From positions 1-9,626 of the forward strand of contig CALCBO010000153.1 of the NCBI GenBank assembly GCA_937897245.1: 9,626 nt of DNA, given 5' to 3'. This document shows, piece after piece, positions 5,816 through 9,626 of this stretch. The position numbers and the translations under genes were made by a program. Within the stretch, counting starts at the first letter, position 1, and each line of letters starts with the position of its first letter. This DNA comes from an uncultured Caryophanales bacterium (GTDB lineage Bacteria; Bacillota_I; Bacilli_A; RF39; UBA660). The notes below the pieces were generated by a model, which made no database searches, was not told the DNA's origin, and saw only the letters and a list, made by a program, of their open reading frames with translations.

Positions 5816-7397
5816 AGTAAGGCAAGTAAAAGTAGATATCTTAAACGATAAGGAAGAAGAATGGTTAGATAAGATTAGTAATAAATTACATATTAAGAGT
5901 AATGATATTATTGAGTATGTTATTCGTAAGAAATCAATTGATGCAAGGAATAAAGAAAATGTATTTTATGTTTATGAGTTTGATGTTTTAACTAAGTTTG
6001 ATAATAGAATATTAAATAGGAGTAAGAGTAATGATATTTTAAAGGCACCAGATTTAGAATATAAATTTGAAGTTAGTGGGGATGATGAAATAAAAGGGAG
6101 GATTGTTATTGTAGGTAGTGGTCCTGCTGGTTTATTTTGCGCTTATTTATTAGCAGAAGCTGGTTACAAACCTCTTATTATTGAACAAGGAGAAGAGATG
6201 GATAAGAGAGTTAAAACAGTTGATTCTTTCTTTAAAAATAATCAATTAAATACTTTATCTAATATTCAATTTGGAGAAGGAGGAGCAGGTACTTTTTCTG
6301 ATGGAAAACTTAATACTTTAGTGAAAGATAAATTTAATCGGGGAAGAAAAGTATTTGAAATATTGGTAGAAAATGGAACTAATGAAGATATTATGTATTT
6401 AGCTAATCCTCATATTGGGACTGATGTTTTAAGAAAAGTAATTAAGAATATTAGGAATAAAATTATTTCAATGGGAGGAGAATTTAGATTTAATACTAAA
6501 CTTACTGATTTAGTAATAAAAGATAATAAATTAGAGGGTATTATAGTTAATGGTAAAGAAAGAATAGATAGTAATGTATTAGTATTAGCCATTGGGCATT
6601 CTGCTAGAGAAACTTTTTATATGTTATATGATAAAGGTTTAGAGATGAAGAATAAGAATTTTGCAGTTGGTCTTAGAATTATCCATCCTCAGGAGATGAT
6701 TAATAAGTGTCAGTATGGAGATTACTCTAAATATTTAGAACCAGCTAATTATAAATTAACTCATAAATGTAGTAATGGTAGAGGTGTTTATTCTTTTTGT
6801 ATGTGTCCTGGTGGTTATGTAGTAAATGCTTCTAGTGAAAAAAATAGATTAGTAGTTAATGGAATGAGTAATAATAAGAGAGATAGTGAATGTAGTAATA
6901 GTGCAATTGTGGTGACTGTTAGTGAAAATGATTATGGTAATAAGTTATTTGCTGGAGTAGAATTTCAAAGAAGGTTAGAAGAGAAAGCATATGAGTTAGG
7001 AGACAGTTATATTCCAATACAGTGTCTTAGAGATTATTATTTAGATAGAGAAACTAAGTCTTTAGGTAAAGTTAAACCTGAGATATTAGGGAAATACAAA
7101 TTAAGTAATTTAAATAGTTTACTTCCAGTTGAGATTACAGAATCAATAAAAGAAGGAATAAAAGCTTTTGATAAGAAAATACCTGGTTTTATGATGGATG
7201 ATAGTATATTACTTGGAGTAGAGAGTAGAACTAGTTCTCCAGTTTGTATTATTCGAAATGATAATTTTGAGTCAAACATATTAGGTGTTTATCCTGGAGG
7301 AGAAGGAGCTGGTTATGCAGGAGGTATTACTACTGCAGCTATAGATGGAGTAAAGATTGCGGAAGAAATTGGAAAGAAGTACAATAGAATGTCTTAG
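5808..7397 (+). CDS. FAD-dependent dehydrogenase, COG2509 type
   Basis: This 529-residue protein has an N-terminal domain of about 90 residues before the FAD fold, typical of COG2509 proteins. That domain contains the basic VIRKKSIDARNKENVFYVY segment. The dinucleotide motif GSGPAG is at 103-108. The conserved QFGEGGAGTFSDGKLNT (154-170), GHSARETF (263-270), GRGVYSFCMCPGG (324-336), VESRTSSPV (461-469) and GVYPGGEGAGYAGG (493-506) follow, so the protein looks complete and active. The substrate of the family is not established. The start overlaps the preceding flavoprotein gene by eight bases, with AGGTGAG (5796-5802) as ribosome site. The operon ends here: the TAG stop sits in the loop of an intrinsic terminator. 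Tandem pairing of two unlike FAD enzymes suggests a shared redox pathway, which remains inference. Confidence 0.92.
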   Translation: MIRVRQVKVDILNDKEEEWLDKISNKLHIKSNDIIEYVIRKKSIDARNKENVFYVYEFDVLTKFDNRILNRSKSNDILKAPDLEYKFEVSGDDEIKGRIVIVGSGPAGLFCAYLLAEAGYKPLIIEQGEEMDKRVKTVDSFFKNNQLNTLSNIQFGEGGAGTFSDGKLNTLVKDKFNRGRKVFEILVENGTNEDIMYLANPHIGTDVLRKVIKNIRNKIISMGGEFRFNTKLTDLVIKDNKLEGIIVNGKERIDSNVLVLAIGHSARETFYMLYDKGLEMKNKNFAVGLRIIHPQEMINKCQYGDYSKYLEPANYKLTHKCSNGRGVYSFCMCPGGYVVNASSEKNRLVVNGMSNNKRDSECSNSAIVVTVSENDYGNKLFAGVEFQRRLEEKAYELGDSYIPIQCLRDYYLDRETKSLGKVKPEILGKYKLSNLNSLLPVEITESIKEGIKAFDKKIPGFMMDDSILLGVESRTSSPVCIIRNDNFESNILGVYPGGEGAGYAGGITTAAIDGVKIAEEIGKKYNRMS

Positions 7398-7416
7398 GAT
7401 ATTCTTTTTTCTTTTT
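7386..7416 (+). terminator. Intrinsic terminator with the stop codon in its loop
   Basis: AGAATGTC (7386-7393) pairs with GATATTCT (7398-7405) over 8 bp, including one G-U pair. The loop TTAG (7394-7397) contains the TAG stop of the COG2509 gene. A T-rich tract (7405-7416, broken by one C) follows. The 5' arm is coding sequence, so a ribosome translating to the stop would occupy the hairpin. Confidence 0.7.
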
Positions 7417-7419
7417 CTA

Positions 7420-7428
7420 TGATAAAAT
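7420..7428 (+). promoter_or_regulatory. Possible extended -10 promoter of the large repeat-protein gene
   Basis: TGA followed by TAAAAT (7423-7428) matches an extended -10 element. No good -35 box is present at the right distance; that position is occupied by the T tract of the preceding terminator. The predicted start near 7435 gives a leader of about 20 nt with ribosome site GGAGG (7445-7449). Confidence 0.45.
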
Positions 7429-7454
7429 AATTATAGACATAATTGGAGGTTATT

Positions 7455-9626
7455 ATGAATACAGAAAAAATTACTGTTTTAGAATTTAGAAGAATTAGGG
7501 AACTAATGAATAATTTGGTATCTGAAATTAGAGAATCAGAAGATGATGAAAATGATAAAGAAATTGAACTTTTCAATAAGTATTTAAAATTACAGAATGA
7601 ATTACTTTCCTATAATCTAAGTGATATTCCGTTTGAAGAGTGGAATGGTTTTGCTATTCTAAGTACAGATGATATAAGAGCTGATTTTTCAAAAACTCAA
7701 GCTAATCTTGATTTTGGAATAATAGAATGTTATGGTAATTTAGATTTAAGAGGATGTAGAGTTAGAGGATTAGAAAATATAGATAGTAGAAATTTTTCTA
7801 CTAATACTTATGATGATAGAATAATTGCAGATAATCCTAATGTATTTTTGTCAGATTCTTTTTCTGAAGAGTTTAGAAAAAAATATTATAGTTGTACCTT
7901 ATTAGTAGAAGATGTTGCTGTATTAAGTGAGAGTCAATTAGCTGAACTTAAAGATAAGAATCTTTTTGCTCATTTAGATTTTAGTGAAAAAAACAATTTT
8001 TTATGGGAATTTATCGATTTAGATACAGCTATTTCGTATTGTAAAAGTGCAAGAGAAGATTTTTTAGCAGTTAAAGAAGTATTATCAACTAATCATTTTT
8101 ATTTAAAAAATATTAATGAATTATTAGAAATATTAAAAGATACTGATTATATGAATTTTAAAAATGTATGTTTTAATTATTTAAAGAATGATATTGTTAC
8201 TAGTGGTGGAAGATTAGATATAGATATTTATCCAGATTTATTTATTCGTGAGAATAAAGAATTATTCTTGATAGATGTAGATGTCAGTGATGAGGTAAGA
8301 AAAAGATATTATGAAAGAAAACTTACTATTACTGATTTAATTGAGAATAAAGAAGTTTTTAAAGATATTCCAGTTGATAATTGTTTAGATTTACCATATG
8401 GTGTTTATAGTTGTTTTAGAGGTAAATATCCAGTTGGAGAGTTTCAAAAACTAATTTTTAATCATCCTGATTTTTTTCAGCATTTTGATAGTTCAGAAGA
8501 TATGGATATGTTTTTTAGTAATTATTTTGGAAAATCTGTAGGAGAAGATTTAGAAAAAAGATTAGTTGATGCTGTTAAGGAGGCTTCTTTTGAAACATTA
8601 AAGAGAGAAAAAGTTATTCCTGGTTATTTAGATTCTTTTAATTTTCAATTAGTGAATAAGATAGAAAATAGTGAAGAATTATTAAAATGTCATGATAATA
8701 CAATAGTACTTGATAATAATCAATATAGGATATTAAGATTATTAAGAATTCAAAATGTAAAAAGATTTGAAGAAGAAACAGGATTTTTCTTTCATGATAA
8801 TACAAGAGGTGGTAATTTCTTTGAGATTTTTGATTATATGGGAATATCTATTGGTATGGCATTTCAGGCTCATTCTCCAGCTAAAAATTATGAAGAAAGT
8901 CTTGATATGATAGCTTGTTGCCTAGAAAGTTTACTAGTTAATTATTGTTGTGATATAGATACTTATGATTGGTTAGAAGGAAACTTTAGGGAAACTCACC
9001 CAGAAATATTTATGTCTAAAGATGCACCTATTGAATTAAGAAAGGCATTTTATGGATTTAGTCTTGATGCACAAATGATAATGGATAATCCAGAGTATGT
9101 AGAGTTTTTAAAAGATAAATATCTAGCAGATAGTATAAAACTTACAATGTATTTAGATACCTCTATGCCTCTAGATGATAATGATATTGTATTAAAGTCA
9201 TTTGGATTAACAGAGAAGAATGAAACAACAGATTTTATTTCTGAATATACTGAAAGATATGGGAATGAAGCATTTTTAGATTTAGTAAAAAAGTATGGTA
9301 ATTATCTTAATTATTTACATATTGATAATAAGAATGGTGAAATTGATAATAAAGAGGAAATAGAAAAATCTTTAAGACGAGGGATTGCGAAAAATATAGC
9401 TGTTTCAAATAATAATTATTCTAATTTAGCTAAAGTAGAAGAATTTAGAGAAGATTTTCCAGAAATATTTATTGATTTAGATAATATTAATATTTCAGAG
9501 GATGATAAAAAGGAGATAGAAACTGCTTTTTATACTGGTAAAATGAGTTTTGAGTATTTTAAAAAATATCCAGAATTAGTTAATGCTTTTCAAGACAAAC
9601 ACTTATCTTTAGGTTTTAGACAAGTA
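7455..9626 (+). CDS. Very large hypothetical protein with divergent internal repeats (3' end outside window)
   Basis: The frame is open from the ATG at 7455, after GGAGG (7445-7449), through the window edge: 724 codons with no stop, so the protein is larger still. I do not recognise a named family. It is acidic, rich in Asp, Glu, Asn, Phe and Tyr, and has no signal peptide or membrane segment, so it is probably cytoplasmic. Residues 1-60 are helical. Residues about 93-107 (YGNLDLRGCRVRGLE) look like one or two beta-coil turns. A degenerate motif then recurs: Pro-x-[ILV]-Phe-[ILM], an acidic spacer, two or three basic residues, and [FY]-Tyr. It is seen at 127-154, 267-296 (lacking the Pro), 515-541 and 668-701, with shorter PDLF or PDFF pieces near 260 and 338. 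This suggests an alpha-solenoid-like scaffold, possibly for protein binding. TGG encodes all its tryptophans. Confidence 0.8.
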   Translation, partial: MNTEKITVLEFRRIRELMNNLVSEIRESEDDENDKEIELFNKYLKLQNELLSYNLSDIPFEEWNGFAILSTDDIRADFSKTQANLDFGIIECYGNLDLRGCRVRGLENIDSRNFSTNTYDDRIIADNPNVFLSDSFSEEFRKKYYSCTLLVEDVAVLSESQLAELKDKNLFAHLDFSEKNNFLWEFIDLDTAISYCKSAREDFLAVKEVLSTNHFYLKNINELLEILKDTDYMNFKNVCFNYLKNDIVTSGGRLDIDIYPDLFIRENKELFLIDVDVSDEVRKRYYERKLTITDLIENKEVFKDIPVDNCLDLPYGVYSCFRGKYPVGEFQKLIFNHPDFFQHFDSSEDMDMFFSNYFGKSVGEDLEKRLVDAVKEASFETLKREKVIPGYLDSFNFQLVNKIENSEELLKCHDNTIVLDNNQYRILRLLRIQNVKRFEEETGFFFHDNTRGGNFFEIFDYMGISIGMAFQAHSPAKNYEESLDMIACCLESLLVNYCCDIDTYDWLEGNFRETHPEIFMSKDAPIELRKAFYGFSLDAQMIMDNPEYVEFLKDKYLADSIKLTMYLDTSMPLDDNDIVLKSFGLTEKNETTDFISEYTERYGNEAFLDLVKKYGNYLNYLHIDNKNGEIDNKEEIEKSLRRGIAKNIAVSNNNYSNLAKVEEFREDFPEIFIDLDNINISEDDKKEIETAFYTGKMSFEYFKKYPELVNAFQDKHLSLGFRQV
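7833..9557 (+). repeat. Degenerate protein-level repeats within the large gene
   Basis: Four units share the pattern NP/HP/FP-x-[IVL]-F-[ILM], then a basic cluster and [FY]Y. They begin NPNVFLSDSFSEEFRKKYY (7833), NKELFLIDVDVSDEVRKRYY (8253), HPEIFMSKDAPIELRKAFY (8997) and FPEIFIDLDNINISEDDKKE (9456). They are similar in protein but not in DNA, so they are old duplications or convergent helices rather than recent copies. The spacing is irregular. Confidence 0.5.

Noticed and set aside
6410..7576. Three - strand open frames (6410-6592, 7037-7279, 7394-7576)
   Set aside because: All are antisense to the COG2509 gene or the large downstream gene, with Ser/Leu/Ile-rich shadow composition and no supporting context.

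Overview
The window is very AT-rich DNA from a low-GC, Bacillota-type bacterium. Its Shine-Dalgarno sites are strong (AGGAGG, GAGGTGA), its promoters are sigma-A-like with 17-bp spacers, and it has compact intrinsic terminators. Tryptophan is read from TGG, and the long reading frames contain no internal TGA, so the ordinary bacterial code (11) fits better than the Mycoplasma code. Gene content and composition would suit a host-associated, reduced-genome Bacilli lineage such as the gut RF39-type groups; that placement is inference.

Region 1 (1-2597): an upstream terminator (18-56), a promoter (114-142) and a tight four-gene operon on the + strand. The genes are a small helical protein, a 416-residue protein with a helical N-terminus, a Gly/Ala-rich hydrophobic centre and an unrecognised C-terminal domain, a small two-TM membrane protein, and a small acidic protein with an SH3-like start. 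The layout resembles a type VIIb (LXG/WXG-like) cassette of targeting partner, secreted effector and immunity or accessory proteins, but no family is proven. The operon ends at a bidirectional terminator shared with the convergent gene.

Region 2 (2594-4384): an NrnB-like DHH/DHHA1 phosphoesterase on the - strand, diverging from an unrecognised helical protein on the + strand. Each has its own recognisable promoter in the 159-bp gap.

Region 3 (4385-4594): a 210-bp intergenic region holding a promoter, a candidate short RNA of about 58 nt, its terminator, and a second promoter built partly from that terminator. This drives the next operon.

Region 4 (4595-7405): two overlapping FAD-dependent oxidoreductases, an HI0933/YhiN/BaiN-family flavoprotein and a COG2509-type dehydrogenase. 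They end in a terminator whose loop carries the stop codon.

Region 5 (7455-9626): the first 724 codons of a very large unrecognised protein with divergent internal repeats, running off the window. No tRNA, rRNA, transposase or CRISPR array is visible, and no gene-free stretch exceeds 300 bases.
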